From the NCBI RefSeq assembly GCF_963082655.1, contig NC_081554.1, positions 62,384,820-62,448,819 on the forward strand: a DNA stretch of 64,000 nucleotides. The letters are read 5' to 3'. Shown one piece after another: positions 24,006-34,022 of the stretch. Below the pieces are notes generated by a model. The model was not told where the DNA came from. It saw only the letters and a program-made list of their open reading frames with translations, and did not search any database. The position numbers and the translations under genes are program-made. The number at the start of each line of letters is the position of its first letter. Within the stretch, counting starts at the first letter, position 1. This DNA comes from Stomoxys calcitrans (taxonomy: Eukaryota > Arthropoda > Insecta > Diptera > Muscidae).

Positions 24006-24748
24006 GGCTGGAGCATTGAGGTCCGATCTGTGTAGTGTTTATTCCTGTCACGAGAAGCTTAGCTGCGAGCTTGCGGATAGGGGAATGGTTCAAATGGAGT
24101 AGCTGCAATGGCAGTCGGGGACAATCAGCGGTGTGGAGCGGAGAGTCTCAGTGAGAGATCGGGTGGCAATGGCTCTTGCGCAAATACTGAGTGCCTATGA
24201 TGCTAAATATGACAAGGCGTGTTATTGGCGCCTTTAAATAACCACCCTGTAGCCACACGGTTAACGCGGCGATCGGCTCTTTAAACAGGAACGAGCTTGC
24301 TCGCCTCCAGGAGCCAGACGAGGATTGCAACATCTAATGTAATGTGGCTACAACAACAACAACAACAACAATAGTGGACAACTCTGGCTGGAGCATTAAG
24401 GCCCAATCTGTGTAATGTATATTGCTATCACGAGAAGCTTAGCTGCGAGCTTGCGGATAGGGGAATGGTTCAAATGGAGTAGCTGCAATGGCAGTCGCGG
24501 ACAATCAGCGGTATGGAGCAGAGAGTCTCAGTGAGAGATAGGGTGGCAATGGCTTTTGCACAAATACTGAGTTCCTATGATGTTCAATATGACAAGGCGA
24601 GTTATTGGTGCCTTTAAATAACCACCCTGTAGCCACACGGTTAACGCGGCGATCGGCTCTTTAAACAGGAACGAGCTTGCTCGCCTTTAAGAGCTTGACT
24701 AGGATTGCAACCTCCAATGCAATGTGGCCACAACAACAATAGTGGACA
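24006..24748 (+). repeat. two tandem 380-bp units ending in CAA runs
   Basis: Unit 1 (24006-24385) and unit 2 (24386-24748) both start GGCTGGAGCATT and share CACGAGAAGCTTAGCTGCGA, CGGTTAACGCGGCGATCGGC and ACAGGAACGAGCTTGCTCGC, then TGTGGC.ACAACAACAA and TAGTGGACAA. The CAA tail suggests LINE 3' ends, but no LINE coding sequence precedes them, so the class is uncertain. Confidence 0.75.
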
Positions 24749-24815
24749 AGTCTTAGCAACTCTTTGCAACGATTGTTAAATAACCCTTTGCGCTATAATC
24801 GTCCAGCAGCATTTT

Positions 24816-26603
24816 TATACCCTCCAAAATAGATTGGGGGTTTACCAATCCGTTTCGAGGTTTTACCTCGAAATATTCATCTAAGACCCCAAAAAGTATA
24901 TATATTATGGATCGTCTCGACGTTCTGATTTGATCTAGCCATGTCCGACCATCTGTTGAAATCATGACAGCGTTTGAACGCGTAAAGTTAGCCGCTTGAA
25001 ATTTTGCGCATGGGCCATATCGGTTCAGATTTAGATATATTGGTTTGCCCAAAAAGTAATTGCGGATTTTTTAAAAGAAAGTGAATGCATTTTTAATAAA
25101 ACTTAGAATAAACTTTAATCAAATATACTTTTTTGCACTTGTTTTTAAAGCAAGCTGAAAGTAACAGCTGATAACTGACAGAAGAAAAAATGCAATTACA
25201 GAGTCACAAGCTGTGAAAAAATTTGTCAACGCCGACTATATGAAAAATCCGCAATTACCTTTTGGGCAACCCAATAGCTCCCATCTAAACCGATCTCCGA
25301 GTTGACTTCTTGAGCCCTTACAAGCAGCATTTTTGTCCGATTTGGCTGAAATTTTGCACATGTTTGTTTTTGTAATGATTTCCAAAAACTGTGCCAAGTA
25401 CAGTCCAAATCGGTCTGTAACCAGATATAGCTCCCATATAAGCCGATCTCCCGATGTGACTTCCTGAGACCCTCGAGGGCGCAATTTTTGTTCGATTTGG
25501 CTAAAATTTTGCATGTAGTGTTCTGTAATGACTTTCACCAACTGTGCTAGGTATGGTCCCAATCGGTCAAGAACCTGCTATAGCTACCATATAAACCGAT
25601 CTCCCGATTTGACTTCTTGAGACCTTACAATCCGCAATTTTTGTCCGATTTAGCTGAAATTTTGCAAGTGGTATTCTGTTACGACTTCCACCAATTGTAC
25701 AGTCCAAATCGGTCTGTAACCTGATATAGCTCCCATATAAGCCGATCTCCCGATTTGACTTCCTGAGACCCTCGAGGGCGCAATTTTTGTTCGATTTGGC
25801 TAAAATTTTGCATGTAGTGTTCTGTGCTAGATATGGTCCCAATCGGTCAAGAACCTGCTATAGCTGCCATATATACCGATCTCCCGATTTGACTTCTTGA
25901 GCCCGTACAATCCGCAATTTTTTGATATTCTGTTACGACTTCCAAAAATTGTTCTAAGTACGGTTCGAATCGGTCAATAACCTGATATATCTCCCATATA
26001 AACCGATCTCCCGATTTGACTTCTTAAGACTTTACCAGCCGCAATTTTTGTCCGATTTGGCTGAAATTTTGCATATTGTGTTCTGTTATGACTTTTTAGA
26101 AGAGTGCCAAGTACAGTCCAAATCGGTCTATAACCTGATATAGCTCCCTTATGAATCGATCTCCCGATTTGACTTCTTGAGCCCTTACAATCCGCAATTT
26201 TTGTCCGATTTGGCTGAAATTTTGCATATTGTGTTCTGTTATGACTTCTTACAAGAGTACCAAGTACGGTTCAAATCGGTTTATAACCTGATATATCTCC
26301 CATATAAACCGATCTAACGATTTGGCTTCGTGAGCTCTTACAAACTGCAATTTTTGTCCGATTTGGCTGAAATTTTGCATGTGGTGTTCCATTATGACTT
26401 CCAGCAAATATGGTCCAAATCAGGCTATAACCTGAAATAGCTTTCATGTAAACCGGTCTCTGGATCATTCTTGTTCGGAAGTTTGGTATGTAGAATAAAA
26501 TTATGCTCTTCAACTAAATTTATTTTGTTTGCATTTTTAGCAATACCCATGGTGGTGGGTTCCCGAGATTCGGCCCGGCCGAACTTAGAACGCTTTCACT
26601 TGT
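24816..26603 (+). mobile_element. HINE with a MITE inside
   Basis: 5' end TATACCCTCCAAAATAG at 24816, a shortened core and a decayed GTCY tract (ATGTCCGACCATCTGTTG). About six internal repeats (GATCTCCCGATTTGACTTCT, period roughly 180 bp) follow, then hairpin ATTCGGCCCGGCCGAACTTA at 26570-26589 and CGCTTTCACTTGTT. A 235-bp MITE occupies 25040-25274. Its 3' end touches the 5' end of the next HINE. Confidence 0.85.
25040..25274 (+). mobile_element. mariner-like MITE (TTGGGTTGCCC ends), copy 1
   Basis: Ends TTGGTTTGCCCAAAAAGTAA and the inverse TTTTGGGCAACCCAA, flanked by TA on both sides. The host HINE reads GATATA then GCTCCCAT across it. The ends resemble those of mellifera-type mariners (TTGGGTTGGC, ATTGCGGATTTT); that affiliation is an inference. 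No coding capacity. Confidence 0.83.
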
Positions 26604-26695
26604 TATACCCTCCACCATAGGATGAGAGTGTACCAGTTTCGTCAATTCGTTTACAACACCTCGAAATATGCGTCTAAGACCCCATAATGTATATA

Positions 26696-27940
26696 CGAGG
26701 GTTGCCTTTTATATTGGACAACCCTTAAGTTGCAATCGCCAACTGACAGCTCTATCGTAAAGCTTGATATTTTTGAGGTTATACGAACTCATAACGTTTT
26801 GACATACGAGCGCTATTTGTGTTGTTTACAGTAACTGAAAAGATTCATATCGCCCAAAAAATGGAATTAAATCGTGAACAGTTTCGCGCGATTATTTTTT
26901 ACAACTTGCGATGTGGATTAACTCAACAACAGTGCAACGATGAACTTAATTAAATTTTTGGCGAAGAAGCTCCATTAAGGACAAGTATTTATCGATGGTA
27001 TGGGGAATTTAACCGAGGTTGTAGTTCACTTCAAGACGAATTTTGTAAAGGTCGTTCACAATCAGTTGCTTTTCCAAAAACCATTGATGCTGTGCGCCAA
27101 CTGATATTGCAAGATCGTCATGTGATCTATCGTGAGATTGAGACAACCTTAGGCATACATTCAATATTGCATGAACATTTGACCGCCAAAAAAAAATTGT
27201 TCGCCATTTGTTCGGAACCCACACAATTTGTCAATCGCTCAAAAAAAGGCTCGTGTCGATTGGTCAAAAGAAAAGCTCCAAAAATATGTTCGCGGTGCTT
27301 CCAAACACGTCTATGACATCGTGACAGCTGATGAATTGTGGATTTACGCGTATGAGCCCGAAAGTAAACTGCAGTCGTCTGCATGGGTGTTTCAAGATGG
27401 CCCAAGTCCAATAAAAGTTGCTTGCGCACGAAGCACTTCTAGGCAAATTATCGCATGTTTTTTTTCGGAAAACTGGACATGCCGTAATCGTACCACTAGA
27501 ACAACCCAGAACAGTCAATTTTGAGTGGTACACTACCATTTGTATGCCAGTTGTCTTACAAGCAATCATTCATTCACCACGACAATGAGAGCTCTCATAC
27601 ATTGGCCCAAAGAACTGCATTTTTGAGCACTTAAAACATCGATTGGATGAGTTATCCTCCGTTTAGTCCTGCCTTGGCACCGAATGACTTCTTTTTATTT
27701 ACGTACGTAAAAAATAAAATGAGAGATCAACGTTTTTCGACACCTGAAGAAGCGGTTGTTGTGTTCAGAATGTTTTAAAGATACCTCAATTAGAGTGGCA
27801 AAAGTGCTTCCACAATTGGTTCAAAAGCCTGCAAAATTGTTTAGGTCTTAGTGGGGAATGATGTGGAAAACAATGAAGCGAATTTCAATGACTAATACTT
27901 GTTTCGTTTTCTTACCCCGAAATATAAAAGGCAACCCTCG
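26696..27940 (+). mobile_element. mariner (DD34D-type) element, inactive
   Basis: It has a 20-bp perfect inverted repeat (CGAGGGTTGCCTTTTATATT) at each end and TA flanks at 26694-26695 and 27941-27942. Length 1245 bp is normal for mariner. The single gene inside is broken (see the pseudogene entry). Confidence 0.88.
26861..27866 (+). pseudogene. mariner transposase pseudogene
   Basis: Starts MELNREQFRAIIFYNLRCG at 26861; a stop appears after about 30 codons (NDELN then TAA). Legible mariner blocks in order: RTSIYRWYGEFNRG, QLILQDRHVIYREIE, IAQKKARVDWSKEKLQKYV, then the first catalytic region HVYDIVTADELWIYAYEPE, where the usual GDES is changed to ADEL but the aspartate remains. WVFQDGPSPIKVACARSTS, FEWYTTICMPVVL, the end region EWQKCFHNWFKSLQNC and final LSGE also read. 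Several frameshifts and stops occur, and the second catalytic aspartate region (HHDNA in relatives) is scrambled near 27575. Dead, although its ends look good. Confidence 0.85.
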
Positions 27941-27988
27941 TATATTCTTAGTCGTCATGACATTTTAATTCGATCTTGCCATGATATA

Positions 27989-28585
27989 AAGGGTGATTTT
28001 TTTGAGGTTAGGATTTTCATGCATTAGTATTTGACAGATCACGTGGGATTTCAGACATGGTATCAAAGAGAAAGATGCTCAGTATGCTTTGACATTTCAT
28101 CATGAATAGACTTACTAACGAGCAACGCTTGCAAATCATTGAATTTTATTACCAAAATCAGTGTTCGGTTCGAAATGTGTTCATTCACCGTAACGTTGCG
28201 TCCAACAGCATCTTTGAAAAAATACGGTCCAATGATTTCACCAGCGTACAAACCACACCAAACAGTGCATTTTTCGGGATGCATGGGCAGTTCTTGAACG
28301 GCTTCTGGTTGCTCTTCACTCCAAATGCGGCAATTTTGCTTATTTACGTAGCCATTCAACCAGAAATGAGCCTCATCGCTGAACGGTGAATGAACACATT
28401 TCGAACCGAACACTGATTTTGGTAATAAAATTCAATGATTTGCAAGCGTTGCTCGTTAGTAAGTCTATTCATGATGAAATGTCAAAGCATACTGAGCATC
28501 TTTCTCTTTGACACCATGTCTGAAATCCCACGTGATCTGTCAAATACTAATGCATGAAAATCCTAACCTCAAAAAAATCACCCTT
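27989..28585. mobile_element. 597-bp snap-back MITE derived from a DD41D transposon, copy 2
   Basis: Same length, arms and both internal junctions as the copy at 264-860, with only a few substitutions (for example FWLNG instead of VWLNG in the antisense piece). Flanked by TA at 27987-27988 and 28586-28587. It sits inside a HINE. Two identical structures at separate loci show that it spread as a unit rather than forming twice. Confidence 0.88.
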
Positions 28586-29273
28586 TAGCTGTCATATAAA
28601 CCGATCTTGGTTTTTGACTTCTTGAGCCTCTAGAGGGCGCAATTCTTATCTGGTTTGTATCACTTCCAACAACTGTGTTAAGTATGGTTCAAATCGGTTC
28701 ATAATCTGATATGGCTGCCGTATAAACTGATCTTCCGATTAGATTTCTTGAGCCTCTATAGGGCGCAATTCTTATTCGATTTAGCTGAAATTTTGCACAT
28801 GTCGTTGAGGAATGACTTTCAACAACTGTACCAAGTATGGTCAAAATCAGTCCATAACCTGATACAACCGTCATATAAACCGATCTGCCGATTAGACTTC
28901 TTGAGCTGCTGAAGGTCGCAATTTTTATCCAATTTGGTTGAAATTTTGCGTATGTCGTTTTTATATGACTTCCAACCAGTATGGTCTAAATCAGCTAATA
29001 ACCTGATATAGCTACCATATAAACCAATCTCCCAAGTAAATACTCTGAGACACTGGAGGGCGCAATTGTTTCCTCGATTTTGCCTGAAATTTTGGAGTTG
29101 GTATTTTTCTATGACTTCTAACTGCCATGACAAGTACGGTCCTTATCGGTCAAAAACTTGATGTTGCTCATATATATATTGAAAAAGCCATTCAAAGAAT
29201 GTGACAAACAAGATCCATGATGGAGGGTGTATAAAATTCGGCCCGGCCGAACTTAGCACGCTTTTAATTGTTT

Positions 29274-30224
29274 TTAAGTTTTTTTTTGAATTATTGCGTT
29301 TTCGATGAACAACTAAACTTGATATTCATTTAAAGATCTTTCAAGTGAATAACGAGCAGCTCTTAAGAAAAAATATCTAATAAATACTCCAAAACACTTA
29401 TTTGTTACTCGTCCAGGCAAGTAACGCGTAACTCTTCTAGAAGAGTATTTTGTAAATCTTTCAAAACACGCTTTTTTTACTCGTCCACGCGATTGTTGCG
29501 CAATTCTAGGATTTTCGAAGGCTCTTCCGACTTACTCTTTGGCAACTCATATGAAAGATTCGTGAAACACTCTTCCATAAGATTCGTCTTTAGGACACAT
29601 CTCCTCATGATGGGGCATCATCTACGACTCTTAGACGAGCGAATATTCGCGCAAGATTGTTAGGCGATCGAAAATGTATGCAGGGCATACACACACACTC
29701 GTTCTTTGGAACACTCACACTTGCACTACTCTTGCGTTAGGATTTGCATGCAAAATGAGTAATGCAACTAAATGATGGTTGGTAACAAAACGGAAACGGA
29801 AACTACGTACCAAACATTACAGAATTGTCTTTGTTTGTATTTTTGTTGCATTCTCCCCCCGGTGTGTAACAGGATGTGTTACAACAAGAGATAATACCGT
29901 AATGTGGGCAACTATGGTTGACTTTGCTTTGTGTGAATGGGTGAGTAGATGGTCTATAACACATTTTCTCGTTTCTTGTGGAAATGTTCACAATAACAAA
30001 AATTTATATGAAATACAATAAAAATAAATTTAATGGATGTAGGGTGTTATTATATATTATATATAATCCTTATTTTTATAAAGATCAAAGTGTGGAAGGT
30101 AAAGGAATAACTCTTTAGACCCAAAAACCGTTGAATGGAGTTTAACTGAAATTTTTAAAGAATTTAGAGTAGAGAAAAGCAGATACTTTTCAAAACACCA
30201 GACCACTAAGATTGGTGCAAGGCT
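29274..30224. other. unassigned AT-rich spacer
   Basis: No recognised gene or repeat. An open frame at 29779-30021 (plus) has no family features. Confidence 0.4.
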
Positions 30225-31060
30225 TTTTTGAAGAATGGTACAGTGCGGGTTTAGCGCAACTTACTGTACCAAACTTCAGCTAAATTGGGAATAAATAAGC
30301 CATTACTGGGTGAACGACCCTCAATCGAGGGATTGGTCTATGAGGGGGTTATGTCCATATATGGTCTGATCTGAGCCATAGTGGGTACGGATGATGAGGG
30401 TGCTTACACAACTAGTTGTGCTAGAAATTCAATGAAATTGGGAACAAATGCGTTTTTTTTAGTCCAAAACCTTAAATCAGGAGATTGCTTTATATTTATA
30501 TGTCAACATAGTCCAAACTTGACCACACTGGATACGGATGTCAAGAAGCCTCATACAACTCACTTTGCTAGATTTTAGAAAAATCCAGTTATAAATGTGC
30601 CTTTTAGAGGCCCAAGATTTAAAATCGGGGGATCGCTTTACATAGCAGATGTATCAAAATAAAGTCCCATGTAGACCATTAAGCCGAAAGGCTTAATGCA
30701 ATGTACCGTGTCAAATTTCAGTGAAATCAGGCAATATAGCTTTTATGCGGCCAAGAACTTGAATCGGAAGATTGGTACGAATGACGAGGGTCCTTACACA
30801 ATACGCTGAACCAAATTTCGGTAAAATCGGGAAATAAATACATCTTTTATTGCAATAGGACCTCAAATCGGAAAATCAGTCTATATGGGGGCTTTAACAG
30901 GACTAAATCTTGTTAAAGCCCCCATATGGACTAATTTTCCGATTTAAGGTCCTATGGCAATAAAAGATGTATTTATTTCCCGATTTTTCCGAAATTTGGT
31001 ACAGTAAGGATCCTCAGCCCATCTTCGAATTTAACCAGATTACGGACTAAATAAAAAGTA
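30225..31060 (-). mobile_element. decayed HINE containing a long hairpin
   Basis: Repeats of the CAACTTACTGTACCAAACTT / AAATAAGCC..ACTGGG type in minus orientation up to about 30905, then the same repeat inverted to about 31010. Neither terminus is recognisable. Confidence 0.6.
30811..30999. repeat. 89-bp inverted repeat with 11-nt loop
   Basis: The arms 30811-30899 and 30911-30999 differ at only about 5 positions; the inner stem is CTTTAACA / TGTTAAAG. Both arms are HINE repeat sequence, so this is an inverted duplication inside a HINE. Confidence 0.85.
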
Positions 31061-31137
31061 AAAACTTTTTAAGTTCCGAACTTTGGACACTCATAGAAAA
31101 CAGTCTGCTGAAAATAGCAAACACTGTCCGCTGACTG

Positions 31138-31764
31138 TTAGTAGTTAATCGACCCAAAAGAAGCGGCTATTCGGGCTCTTGTGACTAGATTGTAAGACAC
31201 TAAACCTTCTAAATGCTAACGTAGAGTGCAAACTGAAGAAAATATCGCAGCTGTATCGGCCAATGTTAATGATGACCATCAATTATCGATTCGTCGACGT
31301 TCGCAACAATTGGGCCTCTGTTACTCAATAACGTGGAAAATTTTGCGGAAGGATTTAGGTGTGAAGCCTTTCAATATACAGCTGGTGCAAGAATTGAAGC
31401 CGAACGAACTACCGCAACGCACAATTTTTGGTGAATGGGCTCTTGGATAGTTGGACGAAGAACTATTGGGTTGCCCAAAAAGTAATTGCGGATTTTTTAA
31501 AAGAAAGTAAATGCATTTTTAATAAAACTTAGGATGAACTTTAATCAAATATACATTTTTACACTTTTTTTCTAAAGCAAGCTAAAAGTAACAGCTGATA
31601 ACTGACAGAAGAAAGAATGGAATTACAGAGTCACAAGCTGTGAAAAAATACTTTTTTTTATCGAAAAATTGTGTTCAGCGACGAAGTTCATTTTTGGCTC
31701 AATGGAGAAGCAGAATTGTCAAGTTTGGAGTGAAGATCAGACAGAAGCATTGCAAGAGTCACAG
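31138..31764 (+). pseudogene. DD41D transposase fossil split by a MITE
   Basis: 31138-31465 reads the N-terminal half: TEENIAAVSANVNDD, LSIRRRSQQLGLCYSITWKI, LRKDLGVKPFNIQLVQELKP, then FGEWALG and a stop. The gene then runs into a MITE (31466) but continues colinearly at 31650 with FYRKIVFSDEVHFWLNG and CQVWSEDQTEALQES up to 31764. The residues correspond to about 40-185 of the intact 361-residue enzyme at 54133-55218. The middle and C-terminal catalytic aspartates are absent. Confidence 0.8.
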
Positions 31765-31817
31765 TTTGTCAATACCGACTATATGAAAAATCCGCAATTA
31801 CTTTTTGGGCAACCCAA
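31466..31817 (+). mobile_element. mariner-like MITE with a transposase fragment inside, copy 2
   Basis: Left end TTGGGTTGCCCAAAAAGTAA at 31466 and right end TTTTTGGGCAACCCAA at 31817, with TA flanks. Compared with the other copies (for example 43042-43252) it has an extra 115 bp (31650-31764) between GTGAAAAAAT and TTTGTCAA. That extra piece is DD41D transposase sequence, contiguous with the fossil lying outside the left end. Confidence 0.8.
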
Positions 31818-31826
31818 TATTAAAAA

Positions 31827-33381
31827 TCCATTTGTGTTTGTTTGTTTGTCTGTTCCGTACAGACTCAAAAACGGCTGAACTATCTTCTTGAAATTTTCAC
31901 AGATGGTGCATAATGATCCCGTGGTGAAAATAGGGTACTAAATTTTTTGATATCCGAAGGGGGGCGGACCCTCCCCCTTACCCTTATTTTCAGAAACTCC
32001 ATATCTCGGAGGTGGGCGATACGATTTAAGCGAAATTTTGTGTGCTCTCTTATAGCAACCTAAACAACTTTGGTATCCAAGTTTCGAATGGGGTACCTAG
32101 GGGGGACGTCCCACACCAAAACCTATCAAATATATATAGACCAATTAGGACAATATGGGACTCAAGTGAAAGGTATTTAAGAGTAGAATACGAATCTGAT
32201 ACCCAAATTAGGGTCCAAGTGTATGGGGGACCTCCCCAACCTCTAAAACACCCCTAAATCGGACATATTTACCTACCATGGCTATATGGGATTCAACTGA
32301 AAGGTATTTACGAATAGAATACCAATCTGATATCAAAATGTGCGACCAAGTGTTGGGGGGCCGCTACATGGGACTCGGTTTGTTTGTTCCGTATAGACTG
32401 AAAAATGGCAGAATCGATTTTCCGCATATTGTGTAGGTTGGTCTGGAAGGCTATATAATTTTCCGATATGTGACGGGGGAGGTCCCTCCTCCTTATGTCA
32501 AAACACAACCCAAAATCGAAAGTGAACCGATCCAGACAATATAGGTATCAAATGAAAGGTATTGGAGAGTAGAATATGAAATTGATATTAAAATTTGAGA
32601 CAAGAGCCCATCGGGCAGCCTTAACCCCAAAACTCCCCCAAACAGACATATTGGACTTTTATTTCAATATGGGGCACAATTGAAAGGTATTCGGGAGTAG
32701 ATTTCGAATCTGGCATTGAAAGTGGACCGATCCAGACAACATAGGTATCAAATGAAAGGTATTGGAGAGTAGAATACGAAATTGATATTAAAATTTGAGT
32801 CTAAGAATCCATCGGGCAGCCCCAACCCCAAAACTCCCCCAAACAGACATATTGGACTTTTATTTCAATATGGGGCGCAATTGAAAGGTATTCGAATCTG
32901 GCATACAAAATCAGATCAAAGTATAAGGGATCACGGCACCCCTTAAAAAAAAAGCCATTAAACCCATAATGACTATATGATACTTGGCTGAACCGATTTT
33001 CTGAAATTTTTAAAATCTGTGTACGTTTGTCTGGAAGGAAACAAAGGCTATATAAGTTTTAGATATCGGGTGGAGTCGGACCCTCCCCCTTACCCCAAAA
33101 ACGCCACCCATATCCGAAAGTGGTCCTGTTATCAAATGAAAGGTATTGGAGGGCAGAAAACGAATGTGCTATTAAAATTTGGGTGTAAGTACCCAGCGGG
33201 CCCCCCAAAACTTCTTTAAACAGATATATTCGAAGTTCATGTCAATATGGGACTCAAACGTTCAGTGTCATAGTCTACAATGGCACGAATTCGATATCCG
33301 CATTTAGGGCGAAGTGTCCCCACCATAAAAATATATTACAGAGTTAAAGAAGGCGCAGCGGAGCGGGCCCGGTTCAGCTAG
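31827..33381 (+). mobile_element. complete non-autonomous Helitron (TC...CTAG)
   Basis: Starts A|TCCATTTGTGTTTGTTTG with the insect Helitron 5' motif CTGTTCCGTACAGACTCAAA and AACGGCTGAACT. Ends GGAGCGGGCCCGGTTCAGCTAG|T, a GGGCCC-centred hairpin a few bases before CTAG. The A and T at the borders fit Helitron insertion between A and T. The 1555-bp interior has degenerate GACAATAT..ATCAAATGAAAGG units, a near-perfect 200-bp tandem duplication, and a second 5'-end-like stretch (TTTGTTTGTTCCGTATAGAC) at 32381. No Rep/helicase gene. Confidence 0.83.
32519..32905 (+). repeat. 200-bp tandem duplication inside the Helitron
   Basis: GAAAGTG.ACCGATCCAGACAA at 32519 recurs at 32719. The units share AAAGGTATTGGAGAGTAGAATA and CCCAAACAGACATATTGGAC with few differences, much more alike than the other units, so this duplication is recent. 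Confidence 0.8.
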
Positions 33382-33597
33382 TATAACGATATTTTAAAGG
33401 AGCATTTTGAAGGTACCAGAACCTCAGCGAGTATTAAAGAACTTTGACGAGTTTATGTTGTTTTTTGACGGGACTACAGCCAATTTTGAATAAATTGAGA
33501 TAGCTTTATGAAATTTAAAATGTAAAGAGCGGAAGTATTTTTATTACACGATATGTAAAATTTTAGATCCTAGGAGAGTCTGGGTCCTCAGATTAAC
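33382..33597. other. unassigned spacer
   Basis: Short stretch between the Helitron and a SINE; nothing recognised. Confidence 0.35.
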
Positions 33598-34022
33598 TCA
33601 ATTGGAGGCCACCGAAGCTCGGAGTTTGGCATGTCCGCCTATGACACTGAAAATCAAGGTTCGATTTCTGGCAAAAATTATAAAAATGTTCAGCGGTGGT
33701 TATCCCCTCCTAATGGTGGTAACATTTGTGAGGTAACATGTCATGTAAAAACTTCTTCCCAAATAGGTGTAGCATTGCGGCACGCCGTTCGGACTCGGCT
33801 ACAACAAGGAGGCCCCTTATCATTGACCTAAAAATTGAATCGAACAGCACACATTGATATGTGAGAAGTTTATCTTATGTGAGAAGTTTATCCTGTATCG
33901 GCACGCCGTTTGGACTCGGCTATAACAAGGAGGCCCCTTATCATTGACCTAAAAATTGAATCGGACAGCACTCATTAATATGTGAGAAGTTTATCCTGTA
34001 TCATGGAATGTTAATGGGCAAA
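33598..34022 (+). mobile_element. tRNA-derived SINE (type 1) with internal duplication
   Basis: The head is decayed (GTTTGGCATGTCCGCCTATGA, then AAGGTTCGATTTCTGG as B-box remnant). Body TTCAGCGGTGGTTATCCCCT onward. The segment CGGCACGCCGTTCGGACTCG at 33780 recurs as CGGCACGCCGTTTGGACTCG at 33899, giving a 119-120-bp internal tandem duplication, and TGTGAGAAGTTTATC is also doubled. Ends near GGAATGTTAATGGGCAAA. Confidence 0.78.

Larger units (their letters stand above)
26604..29273 (+). mobile_element. HINE hosting a mariner and a snap-back MITE
   Basis: 5' end TATACCCTCCACCATAGGAT at 26604 to CCCCATAATGTATA, interrupted by the mariner 26696-27940. It resumes TATTCTTAGTCGTCATGACA, is interrupted again at 27989-28585, then continues with internal repeats to the hairpin ATTCGGCCCGGCCGAACTTA at 29237-29256. 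The GTCY tract is missing, apparently deleted before the MITE inserted. Confidence 0.82.
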
